The translations under genes and the position numbers were made by a program. Below are positions 1 to 7,630 of a stretch of 64,000 nucleotides of DNA, piece by piece. Each line of letters begins with the position of its first letter. Positions within the stretch are counted from its first letter, which is position 1. The notes beneath the pieces are model-generated. The model did not search any database. It saw only the letters and a program-made list of their open reading frames with translations, and had not been told where the DNA came from. Origin of the DNA: Sphingopyxis sp. Root154 (lineage in GTDB: Bacteria > Pseudomonadota > Alphaproteobacteria > Sphingomonadales > Sphingomonadaceae); NCBI RefSeq assembly GCF_001427105.1, contig NZ_LMGI01000001.1, positions 434,001 through 498,000 on the forward strand. Reading direction: 5' to 3'.

Positions 1-118
1 CCTCATCCGCGTCGGCGGCGTCCTGCGCATGGACGGGGGCGGCAAGCGCGAGGCAGGATAGCGAGGCCAGCGCCAGAAAACGAGGCGTGTTCGGCGACGT
101 GAAATTCATCTGATGCAT
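1..118 (-). CDS. TonB-dependent receptor, N-terminus only (runs off the left edge)
   Basis: Only the first 39 codons lie in the window. The start at 118 has a GGGGAG ribosome site five bases upstream; a second in-frame ATG follows three codons later. The product begins with a short polar stretch, a hydrophobic core and an AHA-like cleavage region ending in HAQDA, followed by acidic residues, as in sphingomonad outer-membrane TonB-dependent receptors before their plug domain. It is the last visible gene of the leftward operon headed by the transaldolase and is probably its uptake receptor. The receptor call rests on the signal peptide and context, since no plug motif is inside the window; another exported protein is possible. 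Confidence 0.5.
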   Translation of the reverse strand, partial: MHQMNFTSPNTPRFLALASLSCLALAAPVHAQDAADADE

Positions 119-191
119 GACTTCTCCCCAAAGACTTGAGTTCGTGATTATTTTTTGGTTGCGGCGTGTTACGAAAACATTCGGTGTGCCG

Positions 192-692
192 TCAGGCGGC
201 GGGCGCGAGTCCTTGTCCTCCAGTGAGCGCGGACTGGTCGTGGCGAAGCTTGAGAGGCGCTGAATCCGTCAGGTCGAACACAAGCTCGATCGCGGCAATA
301 CGGAGCGCTCCATTCTCGATCCGGAGCCTGCCGGTGCAGCAGGCGGTCGCGATCGGAACCGCCTGCTCGGCCTCGACCCGGGTCACAAGCAGGTAGCAGC
401 GAAACGCCGCGTCTCCGTCGCTGTTCGGGAGGAGGTGCAAGTTGGTGCAGAGATGGCGAAGGGGCGCGATCCCTTTCATTCGGCTTGCGCCGAGGCCCGC
501 CACCAGCTCCTCCCGGCCGCGATAGCTCCCGCTCACGACCGCCTCGAAGCGGCTTGCGCGCGAGTCGCTGCGCGACACATATTCGGCGTCCACCGTGAAG
601 TGGCGCGGCCAGGCAGCCATATCCGCGGCGTCATAGTCGTACCACCATGCGCCAAGTAGGCTTTGCGCCTCGGCAGGGCCGACACCGGGCAT
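192..692 (-). CDS. NTF2-like / SnoaL-type protein of unknown function
   Basis: A 166-residue protein without signal peptide. The N-terminal helical segment with WWYDYD and a following HFTVDAEY strand, then a conserved-looking beta-rich half, match the NTF2-like cone fold used by SnoaL-type isomerases, dehydratases and many orphan proteins. Its ATG shares one base with the stop codon of the upstream TIM-barrel gene (TGATG), so it is probably translationally coupled to it. It is the last enzyme-like gene before the receptor. It may catalyse a small isomerisation or elimination step, but no catalytic residue can be assigned. The start is fixed by the overlap. Confidence 0.65.
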   Translation of the reverse strand: MPGVGPAEAQSLLGAWWYDYDAADMAAWPRHFTVDAEYVSRSDSRASRFEAVVSGSYRGREELVAGLGASRMKGIAPLRHLCTNLHLLPNSDGDAAFRCYLLVTRVEAEQAVPIATACCTGRLRIENGALRIAAIELVFDLTDSAPLKLRHDQSALTGGQGLAPAA

Positions 693-1678
693 CAGTCGAC
701 GGCCCGGTCGGCCATCCGGCCGCGGCAGATGTCGACATGCGCACGAAGCACGCTGACCGGGTCCTCGGCAAAGTCGAATTCGGCGAGCGCCCAACCGTCC
801 CAGCCGGCGCGGCCGACGATGTCCATGAAGCGATCCCAATCGACGATCCCTTCGCCGACCCAGCGGAAGTGCGACATCATCACCTCGTGCCGTTCGAGGA
901 AATCGCCCTCGAGCGACCGGCCGTCGAGCGGTTGGTCGGCGTCCTTCCAGTGCGCCACGGGGATGCGGTCGAGATGGCGTTCGAGAATGGCAACGGCATT
1001 GCCGCCATCGAGCGTAACGTGGCCGGAATCGAGGCACATGGCGACGCAGGCCGGGTCGGTAAGCTCCATCAGCCGGTCGATGTCGCCGTCGCGCGAGAAG
1101 AGCGAATAGGCATCGGTATGGAGAGCGATCTTGCAGCCATGCCGCTGCGCGAGGCTTCCCAATCGATTGAGCTCATCGGCCACCTTCTCATGGACGTCCG
1201 CGGGGACCTCTACATAGGCCGCGTCGCCGAATTCGAGGCGCGGCAAGGTCCCCATCACGATGAGCTCGCAGCCCACGCTGGCCAGGAAGCGTGCATGATC
1301 ATCGACAAGCGCCGACGCCTCGGCGCGCCCTTCCCCGTTCGACAGGCCCGGCCGGATCAGATGACCGCCTTCCATGTAGCTTGATGCGATGCGCAGCCCG
1401 CGTTCGGCACAGGCCGCCTCGACGCCCGCGGCGCTGCCATAGGCCTTGAGCGCGCCTTCATAGCCCGCCGGGACCGGCGCAAGTTCAACGCCCGCGAGGC
1501 CCGCATCGCGCGAGGCATCGAGCATAAGGTCGAAATAGGCCCGCGGGTCGGCGTAGGCCGCCTCGACATAGGCGGGATAGCTTGTTTCCGCCGGCAGGCC
1601 GAAAAAGGTAGGGTGGAAAAAGGTAATGAGACTCGTGCCCCATTTGGGACCGCGCGCAGCAGCGGCGGGCGCGCTCAC
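692..1678 (-). CDS. Sugar phosphate isomerase/epimerase family TIM-barrel protein (xylose-isomerase-like)
   Basis: A 328-residue cytoplasmic protein of the AP-endonuclease-2 / xylose-isomerase-like TIM-barrel superfamily. Candidate divalent-metal ligands are visible: an acidic residue in GVELAP, the HTDAYS motif in mid-protein, CLDSGHV, and a C-terminal LAEFDFAED segment. The family includes IolE/IolI, hydroxypyruvate isomerase, tagatose epimerases and sugar-acid decarboxylases, so the exact reaction is open. Its ATGA start overlaps the stop of the Gfo/Idh/MocA gene. Two distant paralogues of this fold in one operon (the other at 2811-3734) suggest two successive steps, for example isomerisation and decarboxylation. 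Confidence 0.8.
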   Translation of the reverse strand: MSAPAAAARGPKWGTSLITFFHPTFFGLPAETSYPAYVEAAYADPRAYFDLMLDASRDAGLAGVELAPVPAGYEGALKAYGSAAGVEAACAERGLRIASSYMEGGHLIRPGLSNGEGRAEASALVDDHARFLASVGCELIVMGTLPRLEFGDAAYVEVPADVHEKVADELNRLGSLAQRHGCKIALHTDAYSLFSRDGDIDRLMELTDPACVAMCLDSGHVTLDGGNAVAILERHLDRIPVAHWKDADQPLDGRSLEGDFLERHEVMMSHFRWVGEGIVDWDRFMDIVGRAGWDGWALAEFDFAEDPVSVLRAHVDICRGRMADRAVD

Positions 1679-2814
1679 GCCTGCCCCTCCTTGGATGCCG
1701 ACGCGATGTCGATCCAGTCACGCGTCTGCGCGGACCTCGCGACGGCCTCGACCACTTCCTGGACATGCGCTGCGTCGGAAAAATCGGGTGCCGCCGGCGT
1801 TCCCGAGACAATCGCCCGCACGAAGCTTGCAAGCTGTGCCGCCGAGCCGTCGACATAGCCATAACCCAGGCCCGGGATCGGGTACCAGAGCGAGGGCTCA
1901 CCGGCGATCACATGGCGGAACCCCGCCTTGTCCATCGGGTCGTCGACGAAAGCGAGCTGGATTTCATTATTCTTGTTCCAGTCAAACTGGAGCGCGCCCT
2001 TGCTGCCATCGACTTCCATGCGGATCGCGTTGGCGCGGCCCGCGGAATAGAAGCTCGCGCTGAAGGTGCCCATCGTGCCATTGGCAAATTCGGCAAGCCA
2101 CATCGCGCCGCCATCGGGGACATCGGCGTCGGGTACCTCGTCGGGTCCCCAATTTCCTGCGGACGCATGTGCGTAGCTGCGGTCGAGCGCGACGACCCGC
2201 TTGATGCGGCCGCACAGAAAGAGCGCCATGTCGATCACGTGCGAGCCCAGATCGCCCGTCGCGCCGGAACCGCCCGTGCTGCGCTTCTTGCGCCAACCGA
2301 AGTCGGGCACCCAGAAACCGCCGTCGGCGAGATAGCTGGCGCGCAGTTGCAGCGGCCGGCCGAGATCGCCTGCGGCGAGCATCGACTTCGCGTGCGTGAG
2401 CATCGGGGTGAAGCGATAGTTGAATCCCACCTGGTTAACGACGCCGCTCGACGCCGCGGCGATGGCGAGTTCCGCCGCCTCGTGGCCGTCATTGGTAATC
2501 GGTTTCTCGCAGAAGACATGCTTGCCGGCAGCCATTGCGGCAGAAGCGATCTCGGCATGCATTTGCGGCGGCGTGACGATGTCGACGATATCGATCGCGG
2601 CGTCCGCGATCACGTCGCGCCAGTTGTCGCTGCTGCGATTCCAGCCGAGCTGCGCTGCGGCCTTGGCTGCGGCACCGGCGTCGACATCGACGAGCACCTC
2701 CCGAACCAGCCGCGCATCAAGGCCGTCGAGAAATCCCGCATGCGCGTAGGCAAGGCTATGCGCCTTCCCCATGAATCCGGCGCCACCGATAAGCGCGACA
2801 CGAAGCTCCTTCAT
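1675..2814 (-). CDS. Gfo/Idh/MocA family NAD(P)-dependent oxidoreductase
   Basis: A 379-residue sugar or polyol dehydrogenase. Residues 8-20 carry the GGAGFMGKAH Rossmann dinucleotide motif and the EKPI motif follows near residue 105, both hallmarks of the Gfo/Idh/MocA family; the C-terminal half is the usual mixed-sheet substrate domain. Such enzymes oxidise a sugar hydroxyl or anomeric carbon, or interconvert keto-sugars. Start and stop both overlap neighbours by ATGA, placing it in the middle of the leftward operon. Known D-apiose dehydrogenases belong to this family, as do many 3-keto-sugar and inositol enzymes, so substrate assignment needs phylogeny. Confidence 0.88.
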   Translation of the reverse strand: MKELRVALIGGAGFMGKAHSLAYAHAGFLDGLDARLVREVLVDVDAGAAAKAAAQLGWNRSSDNWRDVIADAAIDIVDIVTPPQMHAEIASAAMAAGKHVFCEKPITNDGHEAAELAIAAASSGVVNQVGFNYRFTPMLTHAKSMLAAGDLGRPLQLRASYLADGGFWVPDFGWRKKRSTGGSGATGDLGSHVIDMALFLCGRIKRVVALDRSYAHASAGNWGPDEVPDADVPDGGAMWLAEFANGTMGTFSASFYSAGRANAIRMEVDGSKGALQFDWNKNNEIQLAFVDDPMDKAGFRHVIAGEPSLWYPIPGLGYGYVDGSAAQLASFVRAIVSGTPAAPDFSDAAHVQEVVEAVARSAQTRDWIDIASASKEGQA

Positions 2815-3734
2815 TTCGTCCTAAACTCCTTGATTTCGACGCCCTCGTAGGCGCAGACTTCTTCGATGATTGTGGTGAGGTAGGCGCGCCCCCGGGCGGC
2901 GTGGGTGATCGCATCCCCGCCATAATGCTCGATCGCGAGAGGACCGCGAAAGCCCGCCCGAACGGCCTCGTGCACCGCGCTGCGATAGTCGATCGTTCCC
3001 GATTGCATATCGGTGGGCTGATAGGCGGCGCCGCCTTCGGGCAGCGCGATGCGCATGCCGTTCTTCACGTGCCAATAATTTACATGCGGCGCGAGCGCTG
3101 CGAAGGTCTGATCCCACTCTTCGACGAGCGGCCAGGGCGGCCTGAGAAGATTGGCGAGATCGGGGTTGGCCCCTACCCGTTCCGCGCCGCACGCCGCGAT
3201 GATCGCGAGCAGGTTCGCCGACCGGTCGAGGACGCCGCGCTCGAACATCTCCATCGTGAGTTCGATGCCCTCGCCCCGGGCCTCGGCGGCAAGCGGCGCG
3301 AGGTTGCGGCCTGCCCGCTCGAACTCATCGTCGTCCGATGCCTGCCACTGGGGCGGCCACATCCCTGGCGCGGGCAGCGCGTGAAAGCCAAGACTGAGGA
3401 AGGGCGCCCCGAGGCGGGACGTGACGCGAATGGCGCGGCACACTTTGGCGATGGCCTCGGCCTGCTTGTCGGGGCACGCCAACGGAACATCGACGATCGA
3501 GACGCCCGCGACGTCAAGGCCTGCTGCCGCCACGCCATCGGCAAGCCGCTCGACATCGCCAGCGGAAAGGTCGGCCATGGGCAACCAGAGCTCGCTGAAG
3601 TCAACAGCCGTAAAGCCCTGATCGGCAAGCAGCCGCAACTGGGCATTCCACGTCCGCGGGTCGTGGCGTTGCTCCCGAATCGCGGCGCAGGCGAACAGCA
3701 GTCCCGTCGAGCCGGCGACGACCAGTTCCTTCAT
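2811..3734 (-). CDS. Sugar phosphate isomerase/epimerase family TIM-barrel protein
   Basis: A 307-residue protein of the xylose-isomerase-like TIM-barrel superfamily. The probable metal ligands are in ELTMEMFE (mid-protein), GANPDLAN, the YWHVKN motif and the late IEHYGGD segment. It is only distantly related to the other TIM-barrel enzyme at 692-1678, which argues against a simple duplication and for two reactions. It is coupled by ATGA overlaps to the lactonase upstream and the dehydrogenase downstream. Possible roles are keto-sugar isomerase, epimerase or 3-oxo-sugar-acid decarboxylase; the sequence alone does not decide between them. Confidence 0.8.
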   Translation of the reverse strand: MKELVVAGSTGLLFACAAIREQRHDPRTWNAQLRLLADQGFTAVDFSELWLPMADLSAGDVERLADGVAAAGLDVAGVSIVDVPLACPDKQAEAIAKVCRAIRVTSRLGAPFLSLGFHALPAPGMWPPQWQASDDDEFERAGRNLAPLAAEARGEGIELTMEMFERGVLDRSANLLAIIAACGAERVGANPDLANLLRPPWPLVEEWDQTFAALAPHVNYWHVKNGMRIALPEGGAAYQPTDMQSGTIDYRSAVHEAVRAGFRGPLAIEHYGGDAITHAARGRAYLTTIIEEVCAYEGVEIKEFRTK

Positions 3735-4693
3735 GATGAGACCCCGCTAGCGGACGCGGAGACGCCCTTGGGATAGTTCAGCGGAGCGCCCGGGACGGGC
3801 GGCGTCACCGCCGAAATCGCGAAGCCCCCGAGGTTCGATATGGCAAGGTCACGAAGGCCGGCTCCGAAATAGGAACTGTTGGCGGGCATCTTGAGGGTGA
3901 TCCCCCACTCGTCGTTGAAAAGGGTACGGCATTGACGCGCGCCGCGACGCAGCGTGAGGAGCGCGAAGGGATAATAGGAGGTAATCACGAAGCCGCCTTC
4001 GCGGTCGAGGGTCACCCCGTCGGGGCTGAATCCGGGCGTTGCGGCAATGAGGGCGAGGCGGCCCTTCGCATAGGACATGAGGCGTCGACGAAAGCTCTCG
4101 ACAAAAAAAACCGTTCCCTCGCCGTCAACGCATATTCCATTGGGAAAATGAAGCGGTCCCGTCGCCTGTATCTCGGCGGGCCCGCCTTGGGGAGGAACGC
4201 GCAGCAGGCGGCCCGAGGCATGCTCGGGGTCTTCATGTCCGGCGTCGGTGACCCACAACGACCCATCGGGGGCAAAAGCACAGTCATTGGGGAGGACAAG
4301 GCCGCCGTCGCCAGCGCGGTCGCACCAGGTGGTGACTTCGCCGGCGGGCGTGATTCGAAGCACCGCCCGCTTGATCGGATCGCACACATAAATGAAGCCG
4401 TCGCCATCGACACTCAGCCCGAGACTGACCCCGCCCGTTCGCGCGATCTCCGCAAAGCGGCCGTCCACCTCGATCCGGTAGACCTGCCCCTGGACACCGC
4501 CCGCATAGAGCCGCCCATCGGGGCCCGTCGTGATCCCCTCGGGATGGTCGAGCCCGAGACCCGGAGTCAAACTGCGGAAATCCTTGCGGCCGAGCAAGGC
4601 CCGCTTCGGCGCTCCGAACGCAGGGACAGAAACCGCAGCGGCGGTCGCGATCGACGCCGCGAAAAACTGCCGTCTTCCAAGATACTCGTTCAC
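3731..4693 (-). CDS. Tat-exported SMP-30/gluconolactonase-like protein
   Basis: A 320-residue protein starting with GTG at 4693, which has GGAG six bases upstream; longer upstream starts lack a site. The N-terminus holds a twin-arginine signal (GRRQFFAAS followed by an alanine-rich core ending at FGA), so the mature enzyme should be periplasmic. The body shows repeated beta-propeller signatures such as LDHPEGI, PDGRLYAGG, LPNDCAFAPDG and FPNGICVD, typical of SMP-30/LRE lactonases with their Asn/Asp/Glu metal site. It probably opens a sugar lactone. It follows the transaldolase by about 40 bases and overlaps the next gene by ATGA. Confidence 0.8.
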   Translation of the reverse strand: MNEYLGRRQFFAASIATAAAVSVPAFGAPKRALLGRKDFRSLTPGLGLDHPEGITTGPDGRLYAGGVQGQVYRIEVDGRFAEIARTGGVSLGLSVDGDGFIYVCDPIKRAVLRITPAGEVTTWCDRAGDGGLVLPNDCAFAPDGSLWVTDAGHEDPEHASGRLLRVPPQGGPAEIQATGPLHFPNGICVDGEGTVFFVESFRRRLMSYAKGRLALIAATPGFSPDGVTLDREGGFVITSYYPFALLTLRRGARQCRTLFNDEWGITLKMPANSSYFGAGLRDLAISNLGGFAISAVTPPVPGAPLNYPKGVSASASGVSS

Positions 4694-4734
4694 CAACTTC
4701 TCCTCTCGCCGCCGCGCGCTTCGGGCAGCACCGG

Positions 4735-5388
4735 TCAAATGATCGCCTGCCCCGTTTTTTCCCAGTCGCTGACAAATTGTGCGATGCCCTTTGCTGTCAG
4801 GACATGCTCGACCAGCGCGTGAATGACCGGCGCCGGGATTGTCGCGATGTCTGCCCCCGCGATGGCGACATCTTTCACATGGTTCACCGATCGAATGGAG
4901 GCGGCGAGTATCTGCGTCTCAAAGTCATAATTGTCGTAAATCGTCCGGATTTCGCGGATCAAATCGACGCCATCGAGGTTGATATCGTCGAGGCGGCCGA
5001 CGAAGGGGGACACATAGGTCGCTCCTGCCTTTGCGGCGAGAAGGCCCTGCGTCGCCGAGAAGCAGAGCGTGACATTGGTCTTGATGCCCTTGTTGCTGAA
5101 ATGTCGGCAGGCCTGCAGCCCGGCGAAGGTCATCGGAAGCTTCACCACGACATTCTCCGCGATCGCGGCCAGCCGCTCGCCTTCGCGGACCATGGCGTCG
5201 AAATCCAGCGACGCGACTTCGGCCGACACCGGCCCGGGAACGAGCGCGCAAATCTCGCCGATCACCTCGATAAAATCCCGGCCCGACTTGGCGATCAGCG
5301 TCGGGTTCGTAGTCACGCCATCGAGAAGGCCGAACCCGTGAAGGGTCCTGATTTCGTTCACGACGGCGGTATCGACAAAAAATTTCAT
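4735..5388 (-). CDS. tal: Transaldolase (small TalC/subfamily 3 type)
   Basis: A 217-residue class I aldolase of the transaldolase/F6P-aldolase family. The N-terminus (MKFFVDTA) and TTNPTL motif are canonical, the Schiff-base lysine lies in VVVKLPMT, and [11 protein letters not shown] and SPFVGRLDD follow. The Glu in VSAEV and Phe in SPFVGR are the residues that distinguish true transaldolases from fructose-6-phosphate aldolases, which carry Gln and Tyr there. The enzyme would move dihydroxyacetone units between fructose 6-phosphate and erythrose 4-phosphate. It is first in the leftward operon, opposite the deoR promoter, and would consume the C4 phosphate predicted from the rightward operon. 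Confidence 0.88.
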   Translation of the reverse strand: MKFFVDTAVVNEIRTLHGFGLLDGVTTNPTLIAKSGRDFIEVIGEICALVPGPVSAEVASLDFDAMVREGERLAAIAENVVVKLPMTFAGLQACRHFSNKGIKTNVTLCFSATQGLLAAKAGATYVSPFVGRLDDINLDGVDLIREIRTIYDNYDFETQILAASIRSVNHVKDVAIAGADIATIPAPVIHALVEHVLTAKGIAQFVSDWEKTGQAII

Positions 5389-5850
5389 GCGGGAGACTTT
5401 CCGTTGAGCCCTGCGGCCGCAAGGTGCCGACCCGGCGCGCCGCGGCCGCGTCGGCACGAGAATGTTAGAAATAACATCGCCTTGATATGCGATGGCGCGC
5501 ACCTCGATTGCAGGACGTGCCTTGAGCCGGGGACGCCCCGGGCGCTGCGAAAGCCAATCGGAGACATCGAGCGCAAAAGATGGCGACGCGCTGATTCAGC
5601 GCAGATGTCGGGCGCGATCAGGGCGTGCTGAACGCTTGATCGACTCGCAACGGATGTCGTTATGCCATTCAGGTTGGCGCCAAATCTGCGCATGCGGCCT
5701 GCTCCCTTCCAGTGATTTCCTCACCTCTATTGCAGAAACGTAACAGCCATTTTTGAGACACGCAACACAGATTCTGGTTGATCATGTGATCTTTTGTGTT
5801 ATTTTCACATGCGTGATGATCGCGGCATCGACCGACGACGGGGAGAGATT
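5389..5850 (+). promoter_or_regulatory. Divergent promoter region between transaldolase and deoR operons
   Basis: This 462-base stretch carries no supportable gene. It must hold the promoters for the leftward operon (start 5388) and the rightward deoR operon (start 5851). The segment nearest deoR, about 5740-5815, is noticeably AT-rich compared with its surroundings and contains the inverted repeat listed separately. No canonical -35/-10 pair stands out on either strand. Confidence 0.6.
5783..5811. promoter_or_regulatory. Candidate DeoR-family operator (inverted repeat)
   Basis: CATGTGA at 5783-5789 is the exact reverse complement of TCACATG at 5805-5811, separated by an AT-rich 15-base spacer. 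It lies 39 bases upstream of the deoR start codon in the divergent promoter region, where an autoregulating DeoR repressor would bind. It is seen in the sequence; its function is inferred from position. Confidence 0.4.
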
Positions 5851-6621
5851 ATGGCCAGAGATGACCGAAAGCAGCAGATTCTGGGGATGCTCGAAGACCG
5901 CGGAAGCGTCGAAGTCGAGGCACTCGCGCAGCAATTCTCGGTGTCGAAAATGACGATCCATCGCGACCTCGACGATCTGGAGAGCGAGGGCGTGCTCCGG
6001 AAGATCCGCGGCGGCGCGACGATCGAGGCGGGCATACAGTTCGAGAGCGACTTCCGGTTCCGGACGCGTCAGGACAGCGATGCCAAGGACGCCGTCGCGC
6101 GCGCCGCGATGGAATTGGTCGAACCCGGCATGACCGTGATGCTGGCCGATGGCACGACGACGGCGGCACTCGGGGCCATGCTGATCGAAAAGCGCCCGAT
6201 TACAGCCATTACGAACAATGCTGCAATCATGGACAGCCTGCGCAGCGATGCAGGGATCAACCTGATCGCCCTCGGCGGACGCTATTCGGGAAAATATAAC
6301 GGATATTTCGGCGTGCTTGCCGAGCAGAGCCTCGCCAGCCTGCGTAGTGACATCGCATTTATCACCGCGCCCGCGGTCTCGGGCAGCCAGGTCTTTCACA
6401 TGGACGGCGATGTCGTGCGCACGAAACGCGCCATGCTGCGTGCCGCGGCGAAGTCATGCTTGCTGGTTCTCCACCGACAGTTCGATCGCGTCGCCTTGCA
6501 CATGTTCGCCGACCTGTCCGAGTTCGACTGGATCATTGTCGACAGGCTTCCGGAATCGAACATCTGCGACGAACTGGCGGCGCGCGGCATCAAGCTGACT
6601 GTAGCGGGCGAGCCGCTCTAG
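5851..6621 (+). CDS. DeoR/GlpR family transcriptional repressor
   Basis: A 256-residue regulator. The ATG at 5851 is preceded by GGGGAGAG; an earlier in-frame ATG lacks a good site. Residues 1-60 form the DeoR winged helix-turn-helix (RKQQILGMLE, MTIHRDLDDLE, GGAT), and residues about 80-240 the ribose-isomerase-like effector domain with LADGTTT and NN motifs. These repressors usually sense a phosphorylated sugar intermediate, so the ligand is likely a product of the downstream kinase. It sits between two divergent catabolic operons and probably represses both. Confidence 0.9.
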   Translation: MARDDRKQQILGMLEDRGSVEVEALAQQFSVSKMTIHRDLDDLESEGVLRKIRGGATIEAGIQFESDFRFRTRQDSDAKDAVARAAMELVEPGMTVMLADGTTTAALGAMLIEKRPITAITNNAAIMDSLRSDAGINLIALGGRYSGKYNGYFGVLAEQSLASLRSDIAFITAPAVSGSQVFHMDGDVVRTKRAMLRAAAKSCLLVLHRQFDRVALHMFADLSEFDWIIVDRLPESNICDELAARGIKLTVAGEPL

Positions 6622-6665
6622 GCCACGAGAGGACCGGTTCGGTCCGCCTTCAAAAAGGGAGGATC

Positions 6666-6690
6666 GGTCGGTGTCCTTTGTCGACCGACC
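6666..6690 (+). repeat. Intergenic inverted repeat between deoR and the isomerase gene
   Basis: GGTCGGT (6666-6672) and ACCGACC (6684-6690) can pair around an 11-base loop, 20 bases before the start of the TPI-like gene. No T-run follows. It may tune expression between the regulator and the enzymes, or stabilise a processed mRNA end; neither is shown by the sequence. Confidence 0.35.
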
Positions 6691-6710
6691 TCCACTAACT
6701 AGGATATGAG

Positions 6711-7505
6711 ATGAGCCTCTGGATCGGTACAAGCTGGAAAATGAACAAGGATCTTGCGCAGTCGCTGGACTTCGCGGACCGGCTTGCAACGTCCGGCGTG
6801 ACCGTGGCGGCGCAAATCAAGCCATTTGTGATCCCGCCCTATACCGTGCTTCGCGACGTCGCGGCCCGCCTCGAGGGTTCCGGCGTCCACGTCGGTGCGC
6901 AGAATATGCATTGGGCCGACGCCGGGGCATGGACCGGCGAGATATCGGCTCCGATGCTCAATGATTGCGGCGTGACGCTCGTCGAGCTCGGCCATGCCGA
7001 ACGACGTGCTCATTTCGGGGAGACCAACGAGACGGTTTCGCTCAAGGTCGCGGCCGCTGTCCGGCATGGGCTCACGCCGCTTGTCTGCGTCGGGGAAACC
7101 CTTTCCGAGCGCGAGGCGGGTGCGACGGAGACGGTGCTCGGCGAACAGATAGAGACGGCCCTGCAAGGCCTTCCGCCCGAACAATATGCCGCGCCGATCC
7201 TGCTCGTATATGAACCCGTCTGGGCGATCGGCGAAAAGGGCATGCCCGCCTCGGCCTCATGCGCCAACGAGGGCCTCGCCTTTATTTCCGCCACGGCAGA
7301 ACGGATTGCCGGACGCGCACTGCCCTGCCTCTACGGCGGTTCAGTCGACGCGGCGAATTGCGAGGCGCTCATCGAACAACCCCATGTCGACGGGCTCTTC
7401 ATTGGACGCTCTGCCTGGGAAGTCGAAGGCTTCATCGACATCTTGTCGCGCTGTGGCTCGGCAACCGCCTCCCCGGGCGAGCCACGGCTGTCGTGCACGT
7501 CATGA
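6711..7505 (+). CDS. eryH: Triose-phosphate-isomerase homologue, EryH/LerI type (L-erythrulose-1-phosphate isomerase)
   Basis: A 264-residue TIM-barrel isomerase with catalytic His95 (ELGHAERR) and Glu168 (VYEPVWAIG) as in TPI. Three features separate it from housekeeping TPI: GTSWKMN instead of GNWKMN (Ser8 for the usual Asn), GHAERR instead of GHSERR, and a loop-6 sequence GEKGMPASA instead of the TGKTAT type. These changes are characteristic of the TPI-like isomerases in erythritol and threitol pathways, which convert L-erythrulose 1-phosphate to D-erythrulose 4-phosphate. Kinase and RpiB-like partners follow immediately. The symbol is by similarity; substrate is inferred from motif and context. 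Confidence 0.75.
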   Translation: MSLWIGTSWKMNKDLAQSLDFADRLATSGVTVAAQIKPFVIPPYTVLRDVAARLEGSGVHVGAQNMHWADAGAWTGEISAPMLNDCGVTLVELGHAERRAHFGETNETVSLKVAAAVRHGLTPLVCVGETLSEREAGATETVLGEQIETALQGLPPEQYAAPILLVYEPVWAIGEKGMPASASCANEGLAFISATAERIAGRALPCLYGGSVDAANCEALIEQPHVDGLFIGRSAWEVEGFIDILSRCGSATASPGEPRLSCTS

Positions 7506-7630
7506 ACGCCTCGAGAGTGGAGGACGGACGGCGCCGCACGAGCGGAACAAGGCCGAACAGCCCGCCGCGCTCGAGACTGAAAACAAGGTTGGGCGGTACG
7601 CATCAACCGATAGAATCGCTGGGAGTAGAC

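Noticed and set aside
4735-5388. Fructose-6-phosphate aldolase as an alternative for the transaldolase
   Set aside because: The family's discriminating residues read Glu (VSAEV) and Phe (SPFVGR), as in transaldolases, not Gln and Tyr.
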